DNA of 64,000 nt. It comes from Methyloversatilis sp. Lineage in GTDB: Bacteria; Pseudomonadota; Gammaproteobacteria; Burkholderiales; Rhodocyclaceae. Within the stretch, counting starts at the first letter, position 1; each line of letters begins with the position of its first letter. The stretch is from assembly GCF_030698125.1 (NCBI RefSeq), contig NZ_JAUYNV010000011.1, forward strand, positions 1 through 64,000, in the 5' to 3' direction. The notes beneath the pieces were generated by a model, which was not told where the DNA came from, searched no databases, and was given only the letters and a program-made list of their open reading frames with translations. Below are positions 46,059 through 57,249 of the stretch, piece by piece. Made by a program: the position numbers and the translations under genes.

Positions 46059-48122
46059 ATGAAACCGGCCTTGCTCGCGCGCATCGGCACGCTGAAGGCA
46101 CGCCTCATCGGGTCAGCGGTCGCGTTGGGCCTGCTGCTGATCCTGGGGCTCGGGCTCACCCACCACCTGCTGGCCGGCCATCTGATTGCGCAGGAAGATG
46201 CGCGCATCGCTGCGCTGGCCACAGACATGCAGACCCGGCTGGGTGAAATCGTGATGCACGATCAGGCGCGGCTGGCAGCCGAGGCGGGTGCGTTGCGCCG
46301 GCTGGGTGTCCTGGGTTACATCGAAGTGCGTGATGCTGCGGGGCGCGTACTGGTGGCGGACGGTGGGCCGGCCGTACTCGGTGCGCCGCATCCGGACCTG
46401 CATGCCGCATTGGCGGCCGGACGCAGTCGCCACGATTTCCGGATCGAGCTGAGGTCGGCCGACGCCAGCACGCCGGTCGGCGTCGCGCGCGCCAGTGCGA
46501 GGCTGGTTCGTCTCGAGGCGGCGCTTGCCACCTTGCAAACGTCGATGCTGCTTCTGGGCATACTGATCCTGTCGCTGCATGTGGTGCTGACCCGCTGGGT
46601 GCTCGGCGGCGTGCTCGATGGTGTGACCGCGATCGAAACGCGCGCCATCGCGCTGCGCCGGGCCGAGGTCGTCAATCCGCTTCCGGTGGTCGGCGACGAT
46701 GCGCTGGCGCGCCTCACCCGCGCCTTCAACCAGATGGTCCAGGCGCTTGATGAGCGGGTCATGGCGTTGCGCAAGAGTGAATCGCGCTTTCATGCGATCG
46801 CCGATTTCACCTTTGGCGTCGAGGCCTGGTTCGGGCCGCAGGGTCGCCTGATCTGGGTCAATCGTTCGATCGAACGGGTGACCGGCCACAGCCCGCTGGA
46901 CTGCCTGCTGAGCGAAAATCTCGCAGGCATGCTCGTCCATGAGAAGGACCGCAAGATCTTCGCCTCCCGCGCGCAGGAGGCGCTGGCCGGCGCCAGCGGA
47001 GAAAACTTCGAAGTGCGTCTGCTGCGCCGCGATGGCGGTGTGGTGTGGGTGTCGCTGAACTGGCAGCCGATCTACGACGAGGCCGGTGTTTGCCTGGGCG
47101 TGCGGGTGTCGGCCGACGACATCCAGAGCCGCAAGGAAGCCGAATTGAAGCTGCTCGACACGGTGACCGCGCTGCGTCGTGAACAGGGCCTGCGCGATTA
47201 CTACCTCACGCGCAGTGAGGAAGAACGTTCGCGGCTTGAGGCGCTGCTCGACCTGATCAAGCTGGGTGTGCTGTTCGTCGATCGCGACGGGCGCGCGCAG
47301 CACGCAAACCGGATGCTGAAGCTGATCTGGGGCATGGCGCCGGACGAAAATCTTTCCGGCATGCGGGACAGCGTGCTGATCGAACGCACCGCGCCGTTGC
47401 GTGCCGACGAAGAGGGCTACCGGGAGCGCATGGCACAGATTCTTGCCACGCGACTGCCGACCGAGCCGCTGGACATCCTGCTGCGCGACAGCCGCATCAT
47501 CCGTGAACAGTCGGCGCTGGTGCCGTCGGCCACGCCCGGGCGTTTCCTCGGTCGGGTGTGGATCTACGAAGACGTCACGGCCGAGCGGCGTGCAGCCGAG
47601 GCGCTGGTACAGATGGCAGAACGCGACCCGCTGACCAATCTTTACAATCGTCGCCGTTTTCATGAAGAGCTCGAACGCATGATTGCAGACGCCAGCCGGC
47701 GTCACACGCAACTCGGCCTGCTGCTGTTCGATCTTGATGGCTTCAAGCCGGTCAACGACCGGCACGGCCATCAGGCCGGCGATCAGGTGCTGGTGAAACT
47801 GGCGCGCGAGGTCGGTGCGGTCGTGCGGCGGAACGAAATCTTCTTCCGGCTCGGCGGTGACGAGTTCGGTGTGCTCGCTCCGGACACCGACGAACAGGCC
47901 ATCACCGGTCTGGCGCGACGCATCGGCGAACGTGTGTCGGGCATGAACTTCGAGTTTGACGGGCAGCGCGCCCATGTGACCGTGAGCACGGGCATCGGCA
48001 TCTATCCGGTTCACGCGTCGACCGGCGAGGCCTTGCTGGGCGCAGCGGACGCTGCGATGTATGCGGCCAAGAACGATGGCAAGAATGCTTTCCGGATGTA
48101 CGAACGCCACGATGGCACCTGA
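46059..48122 (+). CDS. PAS/HAMP diguanylate cyclase
   Basis: This 687-aa membrane protein has spans near 20-38 and 165-187 bracketing a periplasmic sensor, then HAMP, two PAS domains (about 240-370 and 385-510) and a C-terminal GGDEF domain (about 520-680) with [17 protein letters not shown] and an intact [11 protein letters not shown] active site. The inhibitory I-site position reads RRNE instead of RxxD, so product inhibition may be weak or absent. It makes cyclic di-GMP; no EAL domain. The 68-bp gap to yggX contains TTTTTTCGAAGGAG with the yggX ribosome-binding site. Confidence 0.92.
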   Translation: MKPALLARIGTLKARLIGSAVALGLLLILGLGLTHHLLAGHLIAQEDARIAALATDMQTRLGEIVMHDQARLAAEAGALRRLGVLGYIEVRDAAGRVLVADGGPAVLGAPHPDLHAALAAGRSRHDFRIELRSADASTPVGVARASARLVRLEAALATLQTSMLLLGILILSLHVVLTRWVLGGVLDGVTAIETRAIALRRAEVVNPLPVVGDDALARLTRAFNQMVQALDERVMALRKSESRFHAIADFTFGVEAWFGPQGRLIWVNRSIERVTGHSPLDCLLSENLAGMLVHEKDRKIFASRAQEALAGASGENFEVRLLRRDGGVVWVSLNWQPIYDEAGVCLGVRVSADDIQSRKEAELKLLDTVTALRREQGLRDYYLTRSEEERSRLEALLDLIKLGVLFVDRDGRAQHANRMLKLIWGMAPDENLSGMRDSVLIERTAPLRADEEGYRERMAQILATRLPTEPLDILLRDSRIIREQSALVPSATPGRFLGRVWIYEDVTAERRAAEALVQMAERDPLTNLYNRRRFHEELERMIADASRRHTQLGLLLFDLDGFKPVNDRHGHQAGDQVLVKLAREVGAVVRRNEIFFRLGGDEFGVLAPDTDEQAITGLARRIGERVSGMNFEFDGQRAHVTVSTGIGIYPVHASTGEALLGAADAAMYAAKNDGKNAFRMYERHDGT

Positions 48123-48190
48123 CGATCGGCGCAGCTCTCGAGCGGCTGACACGCCTTTTCCGAACCTCATTTTTTCGAAGGAGTTATACG

Positions 48191-48463
48191 ATGGCACGCA
48201 TGGTCAATTGCATCAAACTGGGTCGTGAAGCGGAAGGTCTGGACTTTCCGCCGGTGCCCGGCCCGCTCGGCGCGCGGATTTTCGAGTCGGTATCCAAGGA
48301 GGCCTGGCAGCAATGGGTGAAGTACCAGACCATGCTGATCAACGAAAACCGACTCAGCCTGATGGACGTGCGCGCGCGCAAATATCTTGCCGAGCAGATG
48401 GAAAAACACTTCTTCGGCGAGGGCGCTGACGGTGTATCGGGATTCGTGCCGCCGGCTGCCTGA
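48191..48463 (+). CDS. yggX: Probable Fe(2+)-trafficking protein YggX
   Basis: This 90-aa small acidic-basic protein begins [27 protein letters not shown] and continues with [22 protein letters not shown] and a C-terminal [12 protein letters not shown], all diagnostic of YggX. It protects Fe-S clusters from oxidative damage. The ribosome-binding site is GAAGGAG 8 bases upstream. It is likely a single gene. Confidence 0.96.
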   Translation: MARMVNCIKLGREAEGLDFPPVPGPLGARIFESVSKEAWQQWVKYQTMLINENRLSLMDVRARKYLAEQMEKHFFGEGADGVSGFVPPAA

Positions 48464-48534
48464 TTTGATGTACACCGGCCCGCGCCACAGTAATTCACGG
48501 CAAGTCCTTGCCTCGTCATGCTAATTTCGCGCCG

Positions 48535-49371
48535 ATGAATGTTTCCACCCGCACTTCCGGCATCCTGCAGGGCACACGTGGCTGTCCCTACTGCATGAGC
48601 CGGAACACCAAAGACTCCAGCTGGAAGAATCCGGCCGAGAAGTCGGGACGCTTCTGGTTGCGTCCGGTACGCTGCCGCAACTGCCACAAGCGTTTCGTGC
48701 GCTTCCGCCGCGTGCCGCTGGCTGCGTTCGCGGGCCTGGTGCTTCTGAGCATTTCCGCCCTTGTGGTCATCACCGTGCAGAGCGCAGGCTCGCGCATCCC
48801 GAGTGAGCACGAGAGGAAGCTGGCCGAGCTCGATCCGCGTGACGTCGCCCGTATCCGTGCCGAAGCAGGCAGTTCGCTGGCGCAGTTCGAGTACGCGATG
48901 CTGCTTTCGCAGGGCGGAACCAGCGAACGCGAAGATCAGGTCGAAGCGATCAAGTGGTTTGAAAAAGCCGCGGAGCAGGGGCACGCTCAAGCCCAGTTCG
49001 AACTGGCGCAGGTCTACAAGCTGGGTCGCGGCACGCTGCAGGACTACGACGCCGCCGCCAGATGGTTCATGGAGGCGGCGCGCAAGGGCCATGTCGCGGC
49101 GCAGTACCACATGGGGCGCCTGCACCGCATCGGCGAAGGAGTGGATCTTGATCTGATCCAGGCCTACGCCTGGTTCAACCGCGCCGCCGCCCTCGGACAT
49201 GGCGCCGCGCGCGGTGCGCGCGACGAAATCGCTGCCTCGCTCAAACCGGAGCAGGTGGAAGCGGCGCAAAAACTGTCGCGCGATCTGCTCTCGGCATCGA
49301 CAACAGCGCCAACCGCCTCCGGCCCCCCGGCGGACGCCGGACGGGTCATCGGCGTGACGGCGACGCCCTAG
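48535..49371 (+). CDS. Zinc-ribbon, membrane-anchored Sel1-repeat protein
   Basis: This 278-aa protein starts with a zinc-ribbon-like module (C17-x2-C20 and C47-x2-C50), followed by one membrane span near 58-80. The outer or inner domain carries about three Sel1 (SLR) repeats between 118 and 215 (AIKWFEKAAEQGHAQAQFELAQVYKLG and so on). The tail is Ser/Thr/Ala/Pro-rich. The ATG at 48535 is used; a TTG 27 bp upstream is possible. Sel1 proteins are scaffolds for signalling or envelope processes; the role here is unknown. Confidence 0.75.
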   Translation: MNVSTRTSGILQGTRGCPYCMSRNTKDSSWKNPAEKSGRFWLRPVRCRNCHKRFVRFRRVPLAAFAGLVLLSISALVVITVQSAGSRIPSEHERKLAELDPRDVARIRAEAGSSLAQFEYAMLLSQGGTSEREDQVEAIKWFEKAAEQGHAQAQFELAQVYKLGRGTLQDYDAAARWFMEAARKGHVAAQYHMGRLHRIGEGVDLDLIQAYAWFNRAAALGHGAARGARDEIAASLKPEQVEAAQKLSRDLLSASTTAPTASGPPADAGRVIGVTATP

Positions 49372-49416
49372 ATCGATGCCAGCCGTGCAGGAGGCGAACT
49401 GCACACCTGATGCCGC

Positions 49417-49433
49417 GGGGGGGGGGGGGGGGG
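49417..49433. repeat. Homopolymeric run of 17 G
   Basis: Seventeen consecutive G lie between the stop of the Sel1 gene and the convergent protease gene. It is in non-coding sequence. It could be a slippage-prone tract, a G-quadruplex-capable element or a sequencing/assembly artefact. Confidence 0.95.
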
Positions 49434-49522
49434 ACAAAACCACCGATCCCCTGGAAGCGTGCTGGTTTATCGCGAATACAAACGGATCCTGCAGTTGCGC
49501 CGCATGCCCGTTGCGACGGCGG

Positions 49523-50596
49523 TCAGCAGGTATCGAGTCGCGGACAGCCGGGGCTGTTGGCAGGCGCAGGTGGAATGCCACCGTTTTCCAGGGCCTTGTC
49601 GAGCCGGCCGGCAAGGTCCGTATCGGCCAGCGCCAGTTCGTTGCGGATATGTGTGGCCTCGCCGCTGCGGCCGGTCCGCGACAGCGCCAGTGCGGTGTGA
49701 AAGAGTATCTGCGGATGTCCCGGCGACAAGGTGATCGCTTTTTGCAGCGCGGCCAGCGCCTCCGTGTGTCGATCGAGGCGCGACAGCGCGACGCCTGACT
49801 GATGCCAGGCGTCAGCATTGTCCGGCTGCGCCTGTGTCCATTCGCCTGCCAGTTCGGCGGCTGCCTGCCAGCGCGCCTGCGTGCCCATGCGTGCCACGCG
49901 CAGGAACCACGGCTGCGCCGGGTCCGGTTGTTCCCAGATGGCCAGGCCGTCGATCGGCGCCACGTCACTCTCGGGCAGCGTGCGGACACGCCGGATCATT
50001 TCGGCCGGCATGGCGAAATAGCCACCGGCGTGGCCGGACGCGAGAAATGTGGTGATGCCCATCAGCCTGCCGCGGCCATCGAACAGCCCGCCGCCGCTGC
50101 CGCCCAGCGCGAAGCCGCTCGACGTTTCGATCACCGCCATGCCGTCATGCGGATGCGTGGTGGCCACGCGCCCGGGCGCGAAAAAGGCTTCGATCCCGCC
50201 CGAGTAGCCGTAGTAGAAAGACTTCTCGCCTGCCTTCACCGATGCTGCGTCGCGCAGCTCGGCGACGCGCAGTGGCATCGGGCCGGTGCGCAGCAGGCAC
50301 AGATCGTTGGTCATGTCGGCCTTCTGGCCGAATACCGGGTACACCAGCGCACCCTTGGCGACTTCGATGCGCACGGCTTGCCGCGTGACGTGGCAGTTGG
50401 TGACGACCTCGTTCTCCGCCACCACGACGCCCGAACCGAAGTAACCCTTGCCTGCCGCGTTGACCACGCGCACCTGCACCACGCTGATCGACAGGCCGGT
50501 ATAGAAGCCCGAGCCGAATTCTTCCGCTACATCATTTGCCGTGGCGGCAGAGGACAGGCCCAGACAGCAGACGAGCAGGGCAGACAGGCGGATCAT
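49523..50596 (-). CDS. Secreted trypsin-like serine protease fused to TPR repeats
   Basis: This 357-aa protein has a signal peptide (residues 1-20, ending SAATAND). The protease domain (about 30-210) has the triad His in TNCHV, Asp in MTNDLCLLR and Ser in GGSGGGLFDG. From about 225 to 340 there are TPR-like helices (AWHQSGVALSRLDRHTEALAALQKAITLSPGHPQ). It has no PDZ domain, so it differs from DegP/HtrA proteins. Likely periplasmic. It converges on the Sel1 gene across the poly-G tract. Confidence 0.85.
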   Translation of the reverse strand: MIRLSALLVCCLGLSSAATANDVAEEFGSGFYTGLSISVVQVRVVNAAGKGYFGSGVVVAENEVVTNCHVTRQAVRIEVAKGALVYPVFGQKADMTNDLCLLRTGPMPLRVAELRDAASVKAGEKSFYYGYSGGIEAFFAPGRVATTHPHDGMAVIETSSGFALGGSGGGLFDGRGRLMGITTFLASGHAGGYFAMPAEMIRRVRTLPESDVAPIDGLAIWEQPDPAQPWFLRVARMGTQARWQAAAELAGEWTQAQPDNADAWHQSGVALSRLDRHTEALAALQKAITLSPGHPQILFHTALALSRTGRSGEATHIRNELALADTDLAGRLDKALENGGIPPAPANSPGCPRLDTC

Positions 50597-50692
50597 GGGT
50601 GGCCTCGCAACGGGTGGCGGTGGATCGGTGGAGTGTCGAACAACCGCTATCGGAACGTCGCGACCGCAGAAAAGTTCGCGCGGTCGGTGCGG

Positions 50693-51271
50693 TCAGTCGG
50701 CGCCGCCGCCCGTCATCGGGCCGGTCACGAAAAAGGCGCCGCCGGCCACATGGTGGAGGGTGCGCAGCGCATCGTGTTCCGGGCCGAAATGCCAGCGTCC
50801 GGCGCTGAACACCCGACTGTCAGCCTGCGCCGCGACCACCTCGCCGATGAACAGGTCGTACCGGCTCTGGTTGTGCATTTCGGGGACGACGCGACATTCC
50901 AGCCAGGCCACGCAGCCTGCGATCAGCGGTGCGGCGACCGCGTCGCCGGCAAAGGTCGAGATATCGAGGGCGGCGAACTTGTCCCGGTCGCGGCCGGAAT
51001 CGCTGCCGACCGCCACGGTGAGCGCACGCTGCGCCTGAGTCGGCACATTGATCGTGAATTCACCGGAGGCTTCGATCAGCTCGCGCGTGAAGGTCGATTT
51101 GTCGATCACCACCAGCAGCTTGGGCGGGTCGAAATCGAGCGGCATGCACCAGGCCGCCGCCATCACGTTGCGTCGCGCGCCGTGCGCGCTGCTCACCAGC
51201 ACAGTCGGGCCGTGATTCAGCAGGCGGTAAGCCTTTGCAAGCACCACCGGTTCGACAGTTGATACGGGCAT
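50693..51271 (-). CDS. Flavin reductase family (FMN-binding) protein
   Basis: This 192-aa split-barrel flavoprotein has the typical LLNHGPTVLVSSAHGARRNVMAAAWCMPLDFDPPKLLVVIDKSTFTRELIEASGEFTINVPT N-terminal half, and CVAWLECRVVPEMHNQSRYDLFIGEVVAAQAD in the C-terminal half. It probably binds FMN and reduces flavin or a small substrate; specificity is unclear. It lies 3 bp after glnS on the same strand. Confidence 0.87.
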   Translation of the reverse strand: MPVSTVEPVVLAKAYRLLNHGPTVLVSSAHGARRNVMAAAWCMPLDFDPPKLLVVIDKSTFTRELIEASGEFTINVPTQAQRALTVAVGSDSGRDRDKFAALDISTFAGDAVAAPLIAGCVAWLECRVVPEMHNQSRYDLFIGEVVAAQADSRVFSAGRWHFGPEHDALRTLHHVAGGAFFVTGPMTGGGAD

Positions 51272-51274
51272 GCG

Positions 51275-53050
51275 CTACTTTCCCCAGCTGTCCTTCAGCG
51301 TCACCGCGCGGTTGAACACCGGCCGGCCGGGCGCGGAATCCTTGCGGTCGGCGACGAAGTAGCCGTGGCGTTCGAACTGGAACCGTTCATCGGGCGCGGC
51401 GGCTGCGAGGCCGGGTTCGACGATGGCCTGCACGGATTTCACCGAGTCGGCGTTCATCACGGTCAGGAAGTCGCGGCCGCCGGCGTCCGGGTGGGCTTCG
51501 GTGAATAAACGGTCGTACAGCCGGACTTCGGCCGTTACGCCGTCCAGTGCGCCAACCCAGGTGATGACGCCCTTCACCTTGACGCTGTCGGCACCCGGGG
51601 TGCCGCTTTTCGTGTCCGGCACGATCGTGGCGAGAACCGCGGTGATGCCGCCATCGGCGTCCTTTTCGCATCCGGTGCATTCGATCACGCAGCCGTACTT
51701 CAGCCGAGTGCGGTTGCCCGGATACAGGCGGTGATAGCCCTTCGGCGCCTCTTCCATGAAGTCTTCACGCTCGATCCACACGTCGCGCGAGAGGTTGAAG
51801 CTGCGTTGCCCGTGTTCGGGATGATGCGGATGCACCGGTGCCGAGCAGGCTTCGGTGTCGCGACCGGCAAACAGCGCATCCCAGTTGGTGAGCTTGAGCT
51901 TCACCGGATCGAGCACCGCCATCGCGCGCGCGGCGCGGCCGTCGAGGTCGTCGCGCAGCGCGCCTTCCAGCGTGGAGTAATCGATCCACGAATCGGCTTT
52001 CGACACGCCGATGCGTTCGGCGAACAGCTGTATCGCCTCCGGCGTGTAGCCGCGCCGGCGCAGGCCGACGATGGTTGGCATGCGCGGGTCGTCCCAGCCG
52101 CTGACGTGCCCTTCGGTCACCAGCTGCATCAGCTTGCGCTTGCTGGTGACCACATAAGTGAGGTTCAGGCGGGCGAATTCGTACTGCTTCGGCAGCGGAT
52201 GCGCGAGCAGGCCACCTTCCGCGAGGCGTTCCAGCACCCAGTCATAGAATGGCCGCTGGTCTTCGAATTCCAGCGTGCAGATCGAGTGGGTGATGCCTTC
52301 AAGCGCGTCTTCCAGCGGGTGCGCGTAGGTGTACATCGGATAGATGCACCAGGTGTCGCCGGTGTTGTGGTGGTGCGCGCGCTTGATGCGGTAGATGGCC
52401 GGGTCGCGCAAGTTGATGTTGGGGCTGGCCATGTCGATCTTCGCGCGCAGCACCATCGCACCGTCGGCGTGCCGGCCGTCGCGCATGGCGCGGAACAGCG
52501 CCAGCGACTCCTCGCGCGGCCGGTCGCGCCAGGGCGACGCCTTGCCTGGCTCGGTCAGCGTGCCGCGGCTGGCGCGCATTTCATCCGGCGTCTGCTCATC
52601 GATATAGGCGTGGCCGGCTTCGATCAGGTATTCCGCTGCGCGGTACATGAAATCGAAGTAGTCGCTGGCGAAATACAGGTGCGAGGCGCCGTAGGCGTCC
52701 CAGCCGAAGCCCAGCCACTGCACCGAATCCTTGATCGATTCGACGTACTCGACGCTTTCCTTCTCCGGATTGGTGTCGTCGAAGCGCATGTGGCACACGC
52801 CGTCGTAGTCGCGCGCCAGGCCGAAATTCAGACAGATCGACTTGGCGTGGCCGATGTGCAGATAGCCATTGGGTTCGGGCGGAAAGCGGGTGCGGATCTT
52901 CGCCGGATCGGGCTCGCCGGCGGCGTGGTGGGCGGCGTCACCCGGGCTGCGCGCCCAGCGGCGGCTGGCGTAGATGTGCGCGCCGAGATCCTTCTCGATG
53001 ACGGCGCGCAGGAAATTCGAGGCGGGAGCAGCGGGACTGCGATCTGACAT
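51275..53050 (-). CDS. glnS: Glutaminyl-tRNA synthetase
   Basis: This 591-aa class I synthetase charges tRNA-Gln. The HIGH motif is in PPEPNGYLHIGHAKS, and the KMSKS-equivalent is VVTSKRKL, the GlnRS-type variant. Other marks are MRFDDTNPEKE, NTGDTWCIYPMYTYAHPLEDALEGITHSICTLEFEDQRPFYDW and a C-terminal anticodon-binding beta-barrel. Having GlnRS means the organism need not rely on the GatCAB route for Gln-tRNA. Confidence 0.97.
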   Translation of the reverse strand: MSDRSPAAPASNFLRAVIEKDLGAHIYASRRWARSPGDAAHHAAGEPDPAKIRTRFPPEPNGYLHIGHAKSICLNFGLARDYDGVCHMRFDDTNPEKESVEYVESIKDSVQWLGFGWDAYGASHLYFASDYFDFMYRAAEYLIEAGHAYIDEQTPDEMRASRGTLTEPGKASPWRDRPREESLALFRAMRDGRHADGAMVLRAKIDMASPNINLRDPAIYRIKRAHHHNTGDTWCIYPMYTYAHPLEDALEGITHSICTLEFEDQRPFYDWVLERLAEGGLLAHPLPKQYEFARLNLTYVVTSKRKLMQLVTEGHVSGWDDPRMPTIVGLRRRGYTPEAIQLFAERIGVSKADSWIDYSTLEGALRDDLDGRAARAMAVLDPVKLKLTNWDALFAGRDTEACSAPVHPHHPEHGQRSFNLSRDVWIEREDFMEEAPKGYHRLYPGNRTRLKYGCVIECTGCEKDADGGITAVLATIVPDTKSGTPGADSVKVKGVITWVGALDGVTAEVRLYDRLFTEAHPDAGGRDFLTVMNADSVKSVQAIVEPGLAAAAPDERFQFERHGYFVADRKDSAPGRPVFNRAVTLKDSWGK

Positions 53051-53209
53051 GGTGTCCGGGTCTGAAAGTGACGGTCAGCACGAATTCTATCCGGTCGCTG
53101 TCGTGCCCGACGGCAGGCAGGCAATTTCAGTCACGACGTGTCAGCGCCAGACAGCCGCGAACCGATGCGGGCGCTTTGCGCACGGTGGTGTGTGGCCCGC
53201 CTCGCCGGC

Positions 53210-53629
53210 TCAGATCGCGCCGCCGCCCTGACAGACCTGTGGCTGCAGGCGGGTCCGCCAGTGGCGGGCCAGCACGCGCGAGCCCAGGTGACCCGAAAAC
53301 AGGCCGCTGCTGCCACACAGCACGACGGCAATGTCGGGCAGTACGAGTGCGCTGCCTGCCGCAATGCCGGCGAGCAGGCCGCCCAACGGCAGCAGATAGG
53401 CGGCGGCCACGGCACGCATCATCGTGCCGTCATCGACCATGATCGACACCTGATCACCCGTGCGGAGCCGGCGCGCCAGATCGGCCGCGACCTCGATCCG
53501 GTGCGTGCTGCCGTCGCCGGTGCCGCAGGCCGACTTCGACCGGCAGCCACCGCAGGCAGCCGGAGCATCGACAGCGACGGTGAGGCGGTTGCCTTCGATG
53601 GCGACGATCCGTGTTGGTTGCGTTTTCAT
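53210..53629 (-). CDS. rseC: SoxR-reducing system protein RseC family
   Basis: This 139-aa membrane protein has an N-terminal beta domain with a Cys cluster (CGGCRSKSACG), then LRTGDQVSIMVDD and two hydrophobic spans (about 75-115) with LLPLGGLLAGIAAG. The start ATG 53629 gives MKTQPTRIVAIEGNRLTV. RseC proteins help reset SoxR or act near Rnf complexes. It lies between glnS and nifA, in no clear operon. Confidence 0.85.
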   Translation of the reverse strand: MKTQPTRIVAIEGNRLTVAVDAPAACGGCRSKSACGTGDGSTHRIEVAADLARRLRTGDQVSIMVDDGTMMRAVAAAYLLPLGGLLAGIAAGSALVLPDIAVVLCGSSGLFSGHLGSRVLARHWRTRLQPQVCQGGGAI

Positions 53630-54185
53630 GTCCCGCTCCGGCCTGTGCATTGAGATCGACCTTGCAAACGTCGTGCCATTTCACGACCCGCTGCGGAACT
53701 TCGGCGCCGCGCCAGCCGGACACGGCGATCGTGGGCTGGCCGGATGTCGTCCGGTGGGTATGTAGCGTGTGACAGGGTTTGTCGGCTTTGCAGCATCAGC
53801 GACAGCCCGCGCACGCACTGTTTTGGTATTGCGCTGCACCAACCCGGACTGCATGGGCGACTGGCTGCAGTCCAGGCGAGTGAGGTCGCGCTCGCTGACC
53901 ACACGCAAACGGCGTCGTGCCGGCGTTCGTGCATTCGGCGGCGGTTGTGCGTGATAACCCTGCTCCGGGTACGGGCTTTGCTTTGATGTATCCGGGCGGA
54001 GACAAATGCGGGTTAATCCACCATCTGGAGCAGGCCGCCGGACGGTCGCCAGCGTTGGCGACAAGGTCGCTCGCCCGCTTTTCCCCAACATAACAAGACC
54101 TCCAGGGGCCACTGCACAGTGGGAACCCGACACGACCACACGGACGTCGTATCGGGTTTCCGGACCAACCGCCGGGGGCTGCATC
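53630..54185. other. Long non-coding region upstream of nifA
   Basis: This 556-bp stretch has no supported gene. I found no good sigma54 promoter, FNR box or TGT-N10-ACA site in it. The nifA reading frame is open back to 54006, but residues before MGANGVELN look unlike any NifA N-terminus. Inverted repeats such as GGCCGGATG..CGTCCGG near 53740 may be regulatory. What drives nifA here is not visible. Confidence 0.5.
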
Positions 54186-55859
<1,674 letters not shown>

Positions 55860-55867
55860 CCTGTGAC

Positions 55868-55903
55868 GACATCCAGTCGTGGCGCGCGCCACGACTGGAT
55901 GTC
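55868..55903. repeat. Perfect 36-bp palindrome after nifA
   Basis: An 18-bp arm beginning GACATCCAGTCGTGG is followed immediately by its exact reverse complement, with no loop, 8 bp after the nifA stop. Transcribed, it folds into a very strong hairpin, but no T-run follows on either strand. It may separate nifA from the nifV promoter as a barrier, or be a protein site. Confidence 0.85.
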
Positions 55904-55947
55904 ATCCGGGCCTCTCGTCACGCCGCCGCACCCTCCTGTTCCTCCCC

Positions 55948-55963
55948 TGTTGCAAACGACACA
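55948..55963. promoter_or_regulatory. NifA upstream activator sequence
   Basis: TGT-TGCAAACGAC-ACA is a perfect TGT-N10-ACA NifA site. It lies 120 bp before the sigma54 promoter at 56068, the normal enhancer distance. An AT-rich AATCAAAAAACTC at 56021-56033 between them resembles an IHF site (weak). Confidence 0.8.
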
Positions 55964-56067
55964 AAGCCGACAGGCGCGCCACGCCGCTTTGCTTCACTGC
56001 CGACCGGCTCGCCGTCTGGAAATCAAAAAACTCATTCATATCATTCTGTTGCGATCAATGCGGGTGA

Positions 56068-56083
56068 TGGCATAGCGCTTGCT
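56068..56083 (+). promoter_or_regulatory. Sigma54 (-24/-12) promoter of the nifV operon
   Basis: TGGCAT-AGCGC-TTGCT matches TGGCAC-N5-TTGCW with one mismatch, with GG and GC at exact spacing. Transcription should start near 56094, which rules out the ATG at 56086 and fixes nifV at ATG 56110. Confidence 0.85.
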
Positions 56084-56109
56084 GAATGACTGTCGGGAGG
56101 AATCGCGAC

Positions 56110-57249
56110 ATGGCAGCCGACTTCATCATCAATGACACCACGCTGCGCGACGGCGAACAGACCGCCGGCGTTGCGTTCACCGCAGACGAGAAGTGCACCA
56201 TCGCCCGCGCGCTGGCACTGGCCGGCGTGCCGGAAATGGAAATCGGCATTCCGACGATGGGTGAAGCGGAAATCGAAGTCATCCAGGACATCGCCTCGCA
56301 GCATCTGTCGTCGCAGCTGATGGTGTGGGCGCGCATGGTCGATGCCGATCTCGATGCCGCGCTGCGCTGTCCGGTGGACATCGTGCACATGTCACTGCCG
56401 GTCTCCGACCTGCAACTCGAATCCAAGCTGCGGCGCAGCCGTGAATGGGTGCTGGCGCAGATCGTGCCGCACGTCGGACGCGCGCTCGATGCCGGCGTCG
56501 ACGTCAGCGTCGGCATGGAAGACGCATCGCGTGCCGACATCGACTTCCTGTGCCGCGTAGCCGAAGAAGCGCAGCGGGCCGGCGCACGCCGCGTGCGCTT
56601 CGCCGACACGCTGGGCATGCTCGATCCGTTCGGCACCTGGATGATGGTGTCGCGCCTGCGTCGCACGGTCGACATCGAAATCGAGATGCATGCCCACAAC
56701 GATCTCGGGCTGGCCACCGCCAACACGCTGGCGGCCTTCCGCGCCGGGGCGACGCATGCCAACACGACGGTGAACGGTCTGGGCGAGCGTGCCGGCAATG
56801 CGCCGCTGGAAGAGGTGGTGATGGCGATGCGCCACATCCATGGGGCCGATGCCGGCATCACGACGCAGTCGCTGGTGCAGATATCGCACCTGGTCGAGCG
56901 CGCATCCGGTCGGCGCATTGCCGCCAACAAGAGCATCGTGGGATCCGACGTGTTCACGCACGAGTCGGGCATCCATGTCGATGGACTGATCAAGAACCCG
57001 CGCAACTATCAGAGCTTCGACCCGGCCGAACTGGGCCGTTCGCACCGCATGGTGCTGGGCAAGCATTCCGGCTCGCACGCGGTACTCGCCGCGTACGCGC
57101 AGCTCGGCATGTACCCGTCGGTGCCGGAAGTCGCGCAGATCATCGAGCGCATCCGCGCCTGGGCCACGCGCAACAAGTGCGAACCGGACGCCACCCAGCT
57201 CGCCGATTTCTACCTCGAGGTCATGCGCACGCAGCGGGAGACTTCATGA
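56110..57249 (+). CDS. nifV: Homocitrate synthase NifV
   Basis: This 379-aa enzyme joins acetyl-CoA and 2-oxoglutarate to give homocitrate, a ligand of the nitrogenase FeMo-cofactor. The TIM-barrel metal site shows [16 protein letters not shown] at the N-terminus and the [46 protein letters not shown] region. The start ATG 56110 follows GGGAGGAA and fits the predicted sigma54 transcript. It overlaps cysE by 4 bp (ATGA). Its placement behind a NifA-controlled promoter favours NifV over leucine-pathway LeuA. Confidence 0.95.
   Translation: MAADFIINDTTLRDGEQTAGVAFTADEKCTIARALALAGVPEMEIGIPTMGEAEIEVIQDIASQHLSSQLMVWARMVDADLDAALRCPVDIVHMSLPVSDLQLESKLRRSREWVLAQIVPHVGRALDAGVDVSVGMEDASRADIDFLCRVAEEAQRAGARRVRFADTLGMLDPFGTWMMVSRLRRTVDIEIEMHAHNDLGLATANTLAAFRAGATHANTTVNGLGERAGNAPLEEVVMAMRHIHGADAGITTQSLVQISHLVERASGRRIAANKSIVGSDVFTHESGIHVDGLIKNPRNYQSFDPAELGRSHRMVLGKHSGSHAVLAAYAQLGMYPSVPEVAQIIERIRAWATRNKCEPDATQLADFYLEVMRTQRETS

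Noticed and set aside
46113-48197. Long minus-strand frame opposite the GGDEF gene
   Set aside because: Shadow frame; the plus-strand gene has clear HAMP, PAS and GGDEF motifs.
56086-56110. nifV start at ATG 56086
   Set aside because: It lies upstream of the transcription start predicted by the sigma54 promoter at 56068-56083; ATG 56110 has GGGAGGAA and the conserved NifV beginning.
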